Source: Bdellovibrionales bacterium
GTDB taxonomy: Bacteria; Bdellovibrionota; FAC87; UBA2466; JACKAF01
Direction of reading: 5' to 3'
Assembly: GCA_020435295.1 (NCBI GenBank)
Contig: JAGQZV010000007.1
Coordinates: forward strand, 1-39,018
Length of the DNA stretch: 39,018 nucleotides
This document shows, piece by piece, positions 8,363 through 15,825 of the stretch. Each line of letters begins with the position of its first letter. The first letter of the stretch is position 1. A model generated the notes under the pieces. The model was given only the letters and a program-made list of their open reading frames with translations. It ran no database searches and had not been told where the DNA came from. The position numbers and the translations under genes are program-made.

Positions 8363-8404
8363 ATGGGCAAGGTCCAGCCCCCTGGATCTTGCCCATTTTT
8401 TTTT
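8363..8404 (+). terminator. Rho-independent terminator
   Basis: Stem ATGGGCAAG / CTTGCCCAT (8363-8371 and 8388-8396) has an inner stem TCCAG / CTGGA around CCCC, followed directly by a run of nine T (8396-8404). It ends transcription of the PQ/G-rich protein gene. Confidence 0.9.
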
Positions 8405-8631
8405 CACGCACCTGTCCAGGCGGGTAGACACCCCAAATGCCTGATCTCATGGAAAAAGTCGCTTCTGGTACGAGTGGCGCCACGGCAGTAGACCAGGCGT
8501 CTACACTTTGGACGTTCCGAATACCGACGTTCTGTCTTTAATTCTAGTGGCTTAGCGATTCCCCACCCCACCCCTACACGGCACCACCCTTGCACTCAAA
8601 AAGAGGAGAAGAGCTTTTTGATACGGCAACG
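8405..8631. other. Intergenic region with short palindromes
   Basis: No convincing gene lies here. It contains GTGGCGCCAC (8475-8484), an inverted repeat GTAGAC-CAGGC-GTCTAC (8488-8504) and a direct repeat GACGTTC (8511-8517, 8526-8532). These could be operator sites for the protease gene that starts at 8632. No promoter close to consensus is visible. GAGGAG at 8603-8608 lies too far (23 bases) from the ATG at 8632 to be its Shine-Dalgarno sequence. Confidence 0.35.
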
Positions 8632-10191
8632 ATGATCAGGCACTTAAAATACCGAGCTTCGTGCGGAGCGCTCGCACTCAGCATCGCCCTTGGCGGCTGC
8701 ACGGTCCAGTTGGATGAGTGTGCGGGCCCGGCTCTAAACTTCGCTCAACTTCAGGCGCTGCGGGAAACTGCTCAGTTTGCCTCTGGGCCACAAGCGAACC
8801 TGATCGTTCCCAATCCGCTCGATGTGACCAATTCTCTAAACGCGTATTCCAGCAGCCCTGGATTGTTGAGTTTCACTAGCCTGTACAACCTGACTGGTTT
8901 ATCGAGCAGCAACTACCTTCAAAACAGTTTCATCCACATTCGTCGCACCGACACCTCGGAGGCCGCAACCAACTTTGGCGGGGACTTCGAAAGGGACGTC
9001 GATACCGTCGAGTACTCTGAGATGATGGCGTACTACGCCACAAGCTCAGTGATTAACTACGTCGACGCCCTCGGTTTCCAGATGGTACGCAGCCGCCCCC
9101 TATACGTACTGGTACGCTCGCCTGAGTATTATGATGGGGAGATCAACGCCTTTTATGAACACAACTACCTAAATCCTAGCGAGCCACGCATTATTCGTTT
9201 GATCGGAGCGTCCGAATTCGCTCCGTCGGTGGACTTCGACATGTACTCCCACGAAACCGGACACGGAATCAACGAAAGCGCAAGTTTCCAAGTCGGGTTC
9301 GATCTCGCGGGGGATTACGGCGCCATTTTCACCGAAGGATCGGCTTTGCATGAATGTCTTGCCGACTATTTGGCGGAGTCATTCGGAAATAAGGACTACA
9401 TTGGCCGCTGGATCGCACGCAACTTCTCCGACATTCCAGACGGCGAGCCCTTGCGATCGGCTGTCGATGATCCCCGTGACCCTTTCGACTTTGCAACCGT
9501 CGCTCTCAACGATGGCAAGGCATACTCCAATCCCGAACGCTACACAGTTGCAGAGGGCTGCACGCGTGTCCTCTGGGAACTGAGACAGCAACTTGTCGGA
9601 GACAGTTCAGAGTTAGGAAGTATCTTCTCCGATCGACTAGTTTACAGTGCCGTGGGCATGCTCAACCAAGACACCTCCATGCGGGAGTTTTATAGTTCCC
9701 TTGTGCAGGCTGACAAAGAACTCTACTGCGGGTTGCACCAACGCTCAATTGAACAAGCATTTACCGCGCGCGGCTTTGACCCCAATCCACCGCGCCTAGG
9801 ACAACCTCTCCAGGTTCAGCACGCACCCTTTGGGCTTACATTCGTCGATAACAACGGTTCGGTGGAACCACAGGTCGTGCCCGTTGGGCCGAATGTGATC
9901 GTGGCGTTTCAATTTTTCATTCGCAATAACAGTAACCAAGTTGCCCGAAACGTCCGAGTCGCCGCAAGCTCCACAGATCCAAACTGGATCCAGGATCGAT
10001 ACATGCAGGGGCTAGGGGATCTTGCCCCGGGTCAATCGATCACCGTAGGTATCAGCCAAGGCCTACCCGCTTTGGACTATTCCGTTTCCGGTATCATCGA
10101 TCAGCGATCCCCGGGCGTAGGCATGAAATACTATTTCCAAGTTTTTGCAGACAATGCCGATCCGGTGGTCCAACCGGGGGTTCTTAAGTAA
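8632..10191 (+). CDS. Lipoprotein gluzincin metallopeptidase (thermolysin/fungalysin-like), lacking its own propeptide
   Basis: A 519-residue exported protein. The ATG at 8632 gives a lipoprotein signal peptide ending LSIALGGC (Cys23); a TTG at 8590 would add 14 unneeded residues. The zinc motif HETGH is at 207-211, and Glu241 in EGSALHECLADYLAES is the likely third ligand, the arrangement of M4/M36 gluzincins. GCTRVLWELR resembles the M36 region that normally follows the catalytic His, but a Tyr-Thr stands where that His is expected. Residues about 400-519 form a CARDB-like beta domain (PVGPNVIVAFQFFIRNN, LGDLAPGQSITVGI). No FTP propeptide precedes the catalytic domain. An FTP protein is instead encoded by the next gene, which starts on this gene's stop (TAATG). 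Expected site: outer membrane, periplasmic or surface face. Confidence 0.8.
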   Translation: MIRHLKYRASCGALALSIALGGCTVQLDECAGPALNFAQLQALRETAQFASGPQANLIVPNPLDVTNSLNAYSSSPGLLSFTSLYNLTGLSSSNYLQNSFIHIRRTDTSEAATNFGGDFERDVDTVEYSEMMAYYATSSVINYVDALGFQMVRSRPLYVLVRSPEYYDGEINAFYEHNYLNPSEPRIIRLIGASEFAPSVDFDMYSHETGHGINESASFQVGFDLAGDYGAIFTEGSALHECLADYLAESFGNKDYIGRWIARNFSDIPDGEPLRSAVDDPRDPFDFATVALNDGKAYSNPERYTVAEGCTRVLWELRQQLVGDSSELGSIFSDRLVYSAVGMLNQDTSMREFYSSLVQADKELYCGLHQRSIEQAFTARGFDPNPPRLGQPLQVQHAPFGLTFVDNNGSVEPQVVPVGPNVIVAFQFFIRNNSNQVARNVRVAASSTDPNWIQDRYMQGLGDLAPGQSITVGISQGLPALDYSVSGIIDQRSPGVGMKYYFQVFADNADPVVQPGVLK

Positions 10192-10904
10192 TGAAACCCT
10201 ACCGCTACCTCGTCATCAGTTTGAGCACTTTAGCATTTCTGTATTATATTTCGCACGAAAACAACAAGATGCCGGAGCTACGGGCCCGGCGCGATCTTGC
10301 GTCTACCGCAGTGGAAGTTCCGGTGCCCACCAACCAAAGGCCGGTTGACGAATGGGTGCGCCCCGTGGGTGCGACCGCTCTGGAGCTAGCCGAAGATTTC
10401 CTGCGGAAGAACAAGTCCCTCCTGAAGCTACGCGATTACCATGAATTGCGCCCCCAAATCATGCAAGCACCGCTTCGCACAACGGTACGGTATTCGGTGT
10501 ACGAAAACGGATTCCCCGTGATCGGCATGGACTTGAGCATTCAAACGGATAGATACTTGAATCTGGTCCGGGTCATTAACAACTACCGTCCCCTGAAACC
10601 TTCAGATTTTTCACAACTAGATACGATTGGTCCAGAGGCCGTGGCGGACCGCCTGCCGATTCGCTACCGGGTCGAGCGCCGCAGCTTGCAAAAAAACGAA
10701 CCCATCTTGTTTGCAACGAGTACTACCCAACAAGCGGAACTCTCGTACGTCATTGACGTAGTCGATCGCGCTCCTATGGGAAATCGCACGAACAGCCCCA
10801 AACAAATCGTAATGCGCGCGTCTGACGGGCAAGTGCTACGCACTTCCCTACCTCGTCGTGAGTTCTCCCCTAGCGCGTCGTCTACTGACCAATCTAACGA
10901 ATAG
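10191..10904 (+). CDS. Stand-alone FTP/PepSY-type propeptide protein, membrane-anchored
   Basis: This 237-residue protein has an N-terminal hydrophobic anchor (LVISLSTLAFLYYI, about 7-20). The segment at about 60-117 resembles the FTP (fungalysin/thermolysin propeptide) domain: LELAEDFLRKNKSLLKL, then TTVRYSVYENGFPVIGMDLS, matching the pattern VRY-Q---G-PV-G---. A PepSY-like part follows (about 120-215: AELSYVIDVVDRAP, then QIVMRASDGQVLRTSLP). In M4 and M36 proteases these domains sit in cis at the N-terminus and act as folding chaperone and inhibitor. Here they form a separate product translated by TAATG coupling immediately after the protease. Its likely role is a trans-acting chaperone or inhibitor of that protease. 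The family call rests on pattern recognition, not a profile search. Confidence 0.7.
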   Translation: MKPYRYLVISLSTLAFLYYISHENNKMPELRARRDLASTAVEVPVPTNQRPVDEWVRPVGATALELAEDFLRKNKSLLKLRDYHELRPQIMQAPLRTTVRYSVYENGFPVIGMDLSIQTDRYLNLVRVINNYRPLKPSDFSQLDTIGPEAVADRLPIRYRVERRSLQKNEPILFATSTTQQAELSYVIDVVDRAPMGNRTNSPKQIVMRASDGQVLRTSLPRREFSPSASSTDQSNE

Positions 10905-11694
10905 CGATGGCGTCCGTTGGGATTTGTCGCTTGGGTGTATTTTTGTCGGTAAAAACTCGAACCTGAACTCCCTCTTTGTCGAGGCGTTGCTCGGGCACTC
11001 CACGCTTTTTCTGCCAGTCCAAATCTGTGCGGCAAACATACGCCCGGTTGAACTCAGACAACTGAGTTACTTCAAACACACACGGCTTCATCCAACTTCC
11101 CTTGCGCACCATTTGTATCTCAAAAGTAAAGCCATCTTTTACGACATACTTCCAAGGCAGTTCTAGCGTACGTTTGATTTCCTGAACTTGACCATTGCCA
11201 ATCGGCCAATACTGACCGTTTCCGGGAAGCTCCATTTCCAAGCGGGCTGCTTCTGCATCCGCCGGATCTTTGGGAAATTTCACTTCCAATTTCACATTTG
11301 AAATGGGTTGCGCCTGAGGATCTTCCCCATTGTTTTCAATTTCATACCGCTGAATTTCGATAAAAGTCCGGTACGGCTCGACGCTAACCGACTCGACATT
11401 TGATTCAGGATCGGCGTTTGGTTCCCGATGTTCTCCGGTGAACTCGCGATCCACCATAATGGGAACGTTCAAAATATCATCTTGGTCTAGCAAATCATCT
11501 TGGCGTTTCACCATCAGATATCTGGTTTTTTCGATTTTTGGGGCTGGGTTGGGACGCGTAATCGGTGGCAAAGCCATTGGACCAATGTTTAGCTGGGGCA
11601 CCATGGGGGCTTTTCTACGCGCGCAACCCATATACGCCAGACTCATCATCACCAAAGACGCAACCAGTAACTTTTTTCCCGATACATTCCGCAT
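10894..11694 (-). CDS. Lipoprotein of unknown function
   Basis: A 266-residue protein with a lipoprotein signal peptide (MRNVSGKKLLVASLVMMSLA, lipobox AYMGC, Cys24) followed by a Pro-rich linker (MALPPITRPNPAPKIEK). The rest is acidic and beta-rich, with a central stretch DGFTFEIQMVRKGSWMKPCVF and a C-terminus ending IPTDAIAIR. Two cysteines (PCVFEV, YVCRTD) could form a disulfide. GGAG lies about 7 bases before the ATG. Its 3' end overlaps the FTP gene by 11 nt on the opposite strand, so the genes are convergent. A perfect inverted repeat at 11735-11751 lies just upstream of the start. I do not recognise a family. Confidence 0.8.
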   Translation of the reverse strand: MRNVSGKKLLVASLVMMSLAYMGCARRKAPMVPQLNIGPMALPPITRPNPAPKIEKTRYLMVKRQDDLLDQDDILNVPIMVDREFTGEHREPNADPESNVESVSVEPYRTFIEIQRYEIENNGEDPQAQPISNVKLEVKFPKDPADAEAARLEMELPGNGQYWPIGNGQVQEIKRTLELPWKYVVKDGFTFEIQMVRKGSWMKPCVFEVTQLSEFNRAYVCRTDLDWQKKRGVPEQRLDKEGVQVRVFTDKNTPKRQIPTDAIAIR

Positions 11695-11734
11695 TGCCTA
11701 CGCTCCTCCAAAGCTCCTGCGCACCCGACCGGTG

Positions 11735-11751
11735 GCACAACGTCGTTGTGC
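11735..11751. repeat. Perfect 7-3-7 inverted repeat upstream of the lipoprotein gene
   Basis: GCACAAC-GTC-GTTGTGC lies 41 bases upstream of the minus-strand ATG at 11694. It could be an operator or a hairpin in the 5' leader. No matching copy was noticed elsewhere. Confidence 0.35.
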
Positions 11752-11829
11752 AAAGCAAAAGGTGTTCCAGCCGGTTTTGCGGGTATTCGTGCGAAGCCGT
11801 TGGGGAGTGAGATCCGAATCGGACGCAAA

Positions 11830-11858
11830 TTTGTCGCTGAAAATGACAATTCTTGTCG
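11830..11858. promoter_or_regulatory. Cluster of TTGTC/GACAA half-sites in the divergent intergenic region
   Basis: TTGTCGCT (11831-11838), GACAA (11845-11849) and TTGTCGCT (11853-11860) lie within 30 bases. The last pair forms GACAA-TTC-TTGTC, the same core as the 19-bp palindrome at 6420-6438. They sit between the minus-strand lipoprotein gene (11694) and the plus-strand gene at 11996, so they could control either. Confidence 0.35.
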
Positions 11859-11995
11859 CTTTCCAGCAAGACCGTCCAAGCATTGCGCACTCGCCAGCTG
11901 GCACAAGACTTGAACTAGCGGAATACGCGAAGCTCGTCGGAATTTCGCCGCTTGGGAGACCCGAGCCGTCGGACCAAGCCATTGGAGGAGGCGAC

Positions 11996-12583
11996 ATGAT
12001 TTTGGTGAATATGTTGGAGCGTACAGCCGAATCTCAAAAGAGGGGTTGGCAGTCTCAACCGGTTTTTTTGGGAAAACCCCTTGTGGCTCATTCGCTAGTT
12101 CGCGTGCTAATTGTCGGTGTGGCCGCCATGCTACTCATGGCTGTCGCGCAAGACAAAGCGGATTCGAAGTCCGCTGCGATGAGTGTCACCGTAAAGATGG
12201 CGAGCCCCGCTCGACTCCCAAATTCGTTCTCCTTCCCCGATCTCCCCAACTATCGGGATGACGGTGACGTACTTGACGAATACCCTGCGTACCTCACCTT
12301 CGTTGTGCAGATGTCAGAGCGAACCCAGCCCAAGATAGCCAAAGGGTTGGAAGGCAAATTCAATGCACTTCGGCAGCGCGATCCGCGTGGTGCCGCCAAT
12401 TTCCTGCGTGGCCTGCGCGAGGAAATCCTGCACAAGCTTCAGCTGACCGGCGTTCCGGTGCATCGCGCCAACGCAAGCCATCCGGTTCTAAAGAAGCTGG
12501 TGCGAGACTACTTGGGTGAGTGGTACCACGAAGCGGACGAATACTTGTTTAGAGCGGTAGCCCGTCGGCAAGAAAAGAACTAA
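11996..12583 (+). CDS. Single-span membrane protein of unknown function
   Basis: A 195-residue protein. The ATG at 11996 is chosen because GGAGGAG lies 5 bases upstream; the open frame extends back to 11438 but would run antisense through the lipoprotein gene. Residues 1-32 are polar, and about 33-51 form one membrane span (LVRVLIVGVAAMLLMAVAQ), so most of the protein lies on the periplasmic side if the N-terminus is inside. The outer part has a charged, helical C-terminal half (residues about 100-195: TQPKIAKGLEGKFNALRQRD, then LVRDYLGEWYHEADEY). No domain is recognised. The next gene follows after 84 bases with its own promoter. Confidence 0.7.
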   Translation: MILVNMLERTAESQKRGWQSQPVFLGKPLVAHSLVRVLIVGVAAMLLMAVAQDKADSKSAAMSVTVKMASPARLPNSFSFPDLPNYRDDGDVLDEYPAYLTFVVQMSERTQPKIAKGLEGKFNALRQRDPRGAANFLRGLREEILHKLQLTGVPVHRANASHPVLKKLVRDYLGEWYHEADEYLFRAVARRQEKN

Positions 12584-12612
12584 CCCAACGCGTCCAAACA
12601 CAAGAAGGTATT

Positions 12613-12641
12613 TTGACCGAGGGCTTCTAAGATCGTAGAAT
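12613..12641 (+). promoter_or_regulatory. Sigma-70-like promoter for the barrel-like protein gene
   Basis: TTGACC (12613-12618), a 17-base spacer and TAGAAT (12636-12641). The predicted start near 12648 leaves a leader of about 20 nt before the GTG at 12668. Confidence 0.55.
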
Positions 12642-12667
12642 AATACAGGCTCAGCCTCATTATTCGC

Positions 12668-13825
12668 GTGAAAACGTTCAACTACATCGCTTTGTTGTGT
12701 TTGGTACTGCTAGCGCACACCGTGCAGGCCGAAGCGCCCTCCGTGCAAGAGGTCAGTGCCCTGCAGGTATTTCTAATAACGGAAACCGGTGAACCCACGA
12801 CTACATTGAGCGTGGCGCCAAGCACTCCACCCGACAACGTAGTGTTCAAATACAATGTGCCGGAAACACTCAAGGACTACGAAGCTTGGGCATTAGAAAT
12901 CAACGATCCCAAACGTAAACTAACCTATAGGATGGCGTTTGAAGGTAGAATGCCGCCACTGCTCCACTGGGACGGCAAATTTAACGCCACGGATCAGCTA
13001 CTGGCCGATCAAAAGCACTTTTACCGTCTGCTTCTTATTCGTAACGGCGTAGAAATTTATGCCTCGCCCTGGGCAAGTTTCCTCACGCAAGGAGTGGAAG
13101 GAGCCGGAGCAAAGGACTTTGACCAAAACGTAGTGAAGATCGGTATCATCCCCACTGGAGCCGTCTACGCCGCGGTCATTCGCGCCGGGAATATCCAGAA
13201 ATTGTTCTTTCCTGTTCTTCAACTGGATACCCAACTTGCAATCGGGGAAAAAGACACGGTTGGGTATCGGCTAGAGACCACGTCCAACATTCTTACCGCT
13301 TCGTCCGATTCTACGACATTCTTTTATACAGACATCTCCGTCTTTTATAGACGGCGTCTCGCCGGTAAACCCATCACCTCCCCGACCATCCAATACTTCC
13401 CGCCCTATGTGGAGGCCGACTGGACGCAAAAGTACGAGGTCAAAAAGCTCCCCGCACAAACAAACTTCGAAGTGGGAATGCGGATGATGATTTCGGTGCT
13501 CAAAGGTTATGAAGGCCGCCCTCTGGACGACGAAGCTTACGGCAATCTTAAAGGCCTAGTGCTCACTGGCCACTACAGCACACCGTTTGGGATTTTTCGA
13601 CTCCGCGCGGACGCGGAAATCGGTTACTCCCTGTTTAAAGGGCGCTTCTGGATGGGCGGTCTGGAACTAGCCACAACCATAGAGCTGTTCCCAGAGATTT
13701 CCGTTGGCCCCCACCTTCGCTATAAATTCACGACGGGTCAAAGGAGTGTCGACGAGCCACTCTCCAACAAGTACATCACAAACCATTTCTTTCTTTTTGG
13801 TGCTACGGTAATTTTCAAAATCTAG
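12668..13825 (+). CDS. Exported protein with barrel-like C-terminal half, function unknown
   Basis: A 385-residue exported protein starting with GTG at 12668, which gives a clean signal peptide (KTFNYIALLCLVLLAHTVQA, then EAPS). No Shine-Dalgarno is apparent, which fits a short leader. The N-terminal third may be an Ig-like beta domain (NVVFKYNVPETLKDYEAWAL, then LLHWDGKFNATDQLLADQKH), resembling FlgD-like or Omp-associated modules. Residues about 150-385 alternate short amphipathic strands and end NHFFLFGATVIFKI; a hydrophobic, aromatic C-terminal strand is typical of outer-membrane barrels (SVGPHLRYKFTTG, ALYNL-type alternation). It has its own promoter and is followed after 47 bases by a glycosyltransferase gene. 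Specific function unknown. Confidence 0.75.
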   Translation: MKTFNYIALLCLVLLAHTVQAEAPSVQEVSALQVFLITETGEPTTTLSVAPSTPPDNVVFKYNVPETLKDYEAWALEINDPKRKLTYRMAFEGRMPPLLHWDGKFNATDQLLADQKHFYRLLLIRNGVEIYASPWASFLTQGVEGAGAKDFDQNVVKIGIIPTGAVYAAVIRAGNIQKLFFPVLQLDTQLAIGEKDTVGYRLETTSNILTASSDSTTFFYTDISVFYRRRLAGKPITSPTIQYFPPYVEADWTQKYEVKKLPAQTNFEVGMRMMISVLKGYEGRPLDDEAYGNLKGLVLTGHYSTPFGIFRLRADAEIGYSLFKGRFWMGGLELATTIELFPEISVGPHLRYKFTTGQRSVDEPLSNKYITNHFFLFGATVIFKI

Positions 13826-13846
13826 CGCCCACCTTACTTGCCGTTG

Positions 13847-13862
13847 TCGCCCTTTAGGGCGA
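13847..13862 (+). promoter_or_regulatory. Hairpin over the Shine-Dalgarno region of the GT4 gene
   Basis: TCGCCCTTTAGGGCGA is a perfect palindrome whose 3' arm runs into GAGG, the only candidate Shine-Dalgarno for the GTG at 13873. It could limit translation or serve as a weak stop signal for the upstream gene; there is no T-run. Confidence 0.35.
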
Positions 13863-13872
13863 GGATGGTTCC

Positions 13873-14823
13873 GTGCGCATTGCTCTAGTTTATAATGCCC
13901 GTTTTCCTGTGAAGGCATACGGCGGTACGGAACGCGTCGTATGGTGGCTTGCCAAAGGTCTGCATGAAGCCGGGCACGATGTCACGCTTGTCGCCGATCC
14001 CAAAAGTCAAAACCCCTACGGCTCTGTCGTCCCCTATGAGGAAAAGCGCATCGAAGGTGCGATAGACAACGTAGACCTTTACCATTACTTTGCTCCGCCG
14101 GTGATTCGCCCTGAAAGACCCTATGTCGTCACGATCGGCGGCAACGGCCGACTTGGGGAACACTTCCTCCCCAACACAATCTTCGTGAGCGAAGATCACG
14201 CACGGCGCCACCGTTCCACTTGTTTTGTACATAACGGCTTGGATCCGGATGAGTATTGCTACCGGCGAAAAAAAAGCGACTATGCCATCTTCCTCGGCAA
14301 GGCGTCCTGGAACGTGAAAAATGTGAAGGGGGCCGTCCGAATTGCCCGTACGGCTCGTGTTCCGTTGAAAGTCCTCGGTGGGAAACGATGGCTTTTCAAA
14401 CGTTGGCGGGGGGTGCACTGGGCTGGAATGGTTGGCGGCGAGGAAAAAGCCGAACTTATCGCGGGTGCGAGAGCGCTACTATTCCCGGTAATTTGGAATG
14501 AACCCTTCGGAATTGCCGTTACCGAAGCACTCGTGAGTGGGACACCAGTCGTCGCCCGGCGGATGGGATCGTTGCCTGAATTGGTCGTTCCGGAGGTGGG
14601 GTATCTCTGTGACTCAATGCACGAATTCGTGCGGGCCCTGTCCGAAGTGGATCACTTTTCAAGCGTCACCTGCCGCGAATGGGTACTGGAAAACTTCACG
14701 TACACCAAAATGGCCGACAAGTACTTGCAGTATTACGCAGAGGTACTAAATGGGAGGGTGCTAAACCCCACGCCGCCGCACGCCGTGGCTTCCCCCAGCG
14801 TTACCTTCCCCATACCAGAGTAG
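13873..14823 (+). CDS. Glycosyltransferase family 4
   Basis: A 316-residue GT-B fold enzyme that transfers a sugar from a nucleotide-sugar donor to a glycan or lipid acceptor on the cytoplasmic side. The N-terminal domain begins MRIALVYNARFPVKAYGGTERV, where GGTE is the usual acceptor-side loop, and continues GLHEAGHDVTLVADP. The C-terminal domain has the GT4 nucleotide-sugar signature EPFGIAVTEALVSGTPVVA (about residues 212-230). The start is GTG at 13873, with GAGG 8 bases upstream. The sugar specificity cannot be read. It lies about 7 kb from the nucleotide-sugar genes and is probably part of the same surface-polysaccharide function. The protein is about 50-80 residues shorter than typical GT4 enzymes, but both domains appear present. 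Confidence 0.88.
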   Translation: MRIALVYNARFPVKAYGGTERVVWWLAKGLHEAGHDVTLVADPKSQNPYGSVVPYEEKRIEGAIDNVDLYHYFAPPVIRPERPYVVTIGGNGRLGEHFLPNTIFVSEDHARRHRSTCFVHNGLDPDEYCYRRKKSDYAIFLGKASWNVKNVKGAVRIARTARVPLKVLGGKRWLFKRWRGVHWAGMVGGEEKAELIAGARALLFPVIWNEPFGIAVTEALVSGTPVVARRMGSLPELVVPEVGYLCDSMHEFVRALSEVDHFSSVTCREWVLENFTYTKMADKYLQYYAEVLNGRVLNPTPPHAVASPSVTFPIPE

Positions 14824-14848
14824 AATTCAGCTAAGGCCCCGAACCACT

Positions 14849-14876
14849 TTGACTAGGCGGCTTTTTTTGGCATACT
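14849..14876 (+). promoter_or_regulatory. Promoter candidate for the DUF2090 gene
   Basis: TTGACT (14849-14854), a 16-base spacer containing a T7 run, and CATACT (14871-14876). The start would lie near 14883, leaving about 20 nt before the ATG with AGGAG in between. Confidence 0.4.
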
Positions 14877-14903
14877 ACCCCCCAAGAAAAACAGGAGTAA
14901 ACC

Positions 14904-15824
14904 ATGGCGAATGAGCGCGGATATAGTAAAGACCTTTTAATCCTTCCTTTTGATCACCGCACTTCCTTTCAAAAGAAGATGCTCGGGCACGGCAACGCCC
15001 CTACTCCAGCGGAAATCGAGCAAGTTGCCGGTTACAAAATGATGATTTTTGAAGGCTTCGAAAAGGCCGTAGGCACCGGGCTTCCCAAAGAAAAGATGGG
15101 AATCCTAGTGGACGAGCAATTTGGCTCGGCCGTGATCAAAAAGGCCAAGGCTTTTGGTTGCAGCGTTTCCGTGGCAGCAGAAAAAAGCGGGCAGGACGAA
15201 TTTGATTTCGAATACGGCAACGACTACGCCAAGCACATTGAATCTGTGAACCCCGATTTTGTAAAAGTCTTGGTTCGCTATAATCCGGAAGACGACGCCG
15301 CAACGAACCAGCGGCAATCTCGAAAGTTAGCGACGCTCGGCCAGTACTTGAATGAAAAAAACCGCAAGTTCATCTTTGAACTACTGGTCCCGTCCACTGC
15401 GGCGCAACTCGAGCGCTGCAAAGGCGAGAAGCCGGTATTTGACGTCGAAATGCGCCCCAAGCTGATGGTTCGTGCCATCCACGAACTCCAAAAAGCCAAC
15501 GTTGAACCGGATGTGTGGAAGTTAGAAGGTTTGGATCGCAAGTCGGATTGCGAAATGGTTGTAGAAGCCTGCCGCGAAGGCGGACGAAGTAAGGTCGGCG
15601 TTATTATTCTTGGACGCGGCGAAAACGACGCCAAAGTGCGTGAATGGCTGCGCGTAGGCGCCAATGTGTCGGGCGTCATCGGCTTCGCTGTTGGCCGCAC
15701 AGTCTTTCAGCAGGCATTGCTGGATTTCCAAGCTAAAAAAATCGGCCGAGAGGAAGCAGTCGGACGTATCGCCGATAGCTATGCCGGCTTCTGCCGCCTA
15801 TGGTTAGAGGCACGCGAGGGTTAA
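14904..15824 (+). CDS. DUF2090 / IolC C-terminal-like aldolase-fold protein
   Basis: A 306-residue cytosolic protein starting LLILPFDHRTSFQKKML. It matches the pattern ILAFDHR found at the start of the DUF2090 domain that is fused to IolC (5-dehydro-2-deoxygluconokinase) in some bacteria and is related to class I aldolases. Other barrel-like patches are GILVDEQFG, PDVWKLEGLD and VGVIILGRG near residue 230. It is stand-alone here, without the PfkB kinase part. AGGAG lies 8 bases before the ATG. The reaction is not established for stand-alone members; cleavage of a phosphorylated keto-sugar is a reasonable guess. Just downstream is an alpha/beta hydrolase gene that appears coupled to its stop codon. 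Confidence 0.8.
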   Translation: MANERGYSKDLLILPFDHRTSFQKKMLGHGNAPTPAEIEQVAGYKMMIFEGFEKAVGTGLPKEKMGILVDEQFGSAVIKKAKAFGCSVSVAAEKSGQDEFDFEYGNDYAKHIESVNPDFVKVLVRYNPEDDAATNQRQSRKLATLGQYLNEKNRKFIFELLVPSTAAQLERCKGEKPVFDVEMRPKLMVRAIHELQKANVEPDVWKLEGLDRKSDCEMVVEACREGGRSKVGVIILGRGENDAKVREWLRVGANVSGVIGFAVGRTVFQQALLDFQAKKIGREEAVGRIADSYAGFCRLWLEAREG

Positions 15825-15825
15825 A

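Noticed and set aside
8404-8595. 63-codon minus-strand frame in the intergenic region before the protease
   Set aside because: Composition looks random, there is no Shine-Dalgarno, and it would start opposite the protease leader.
10191-10904. Propeptide gene as a frameshifted piece of the protease
   Set aside because: It has its own hydrophobic anchor and start, follows rather than precedes the catalytic domain, and the protease has its own complete signal peptide. A simple frameshift cannot create this order.
11438-11995. Upstream extension of the 11996 gene
   Set aside because: It would run antisense through the lipoprotein gene at 10894-11694. The ATG at 11996 has an excellent GGAGGAG site.
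13885-14418. 177-codon minus-strand open frame
   Set aside because: Shadow of the GT4 glycosyltransferase, whose family motifs are on the plus strand.
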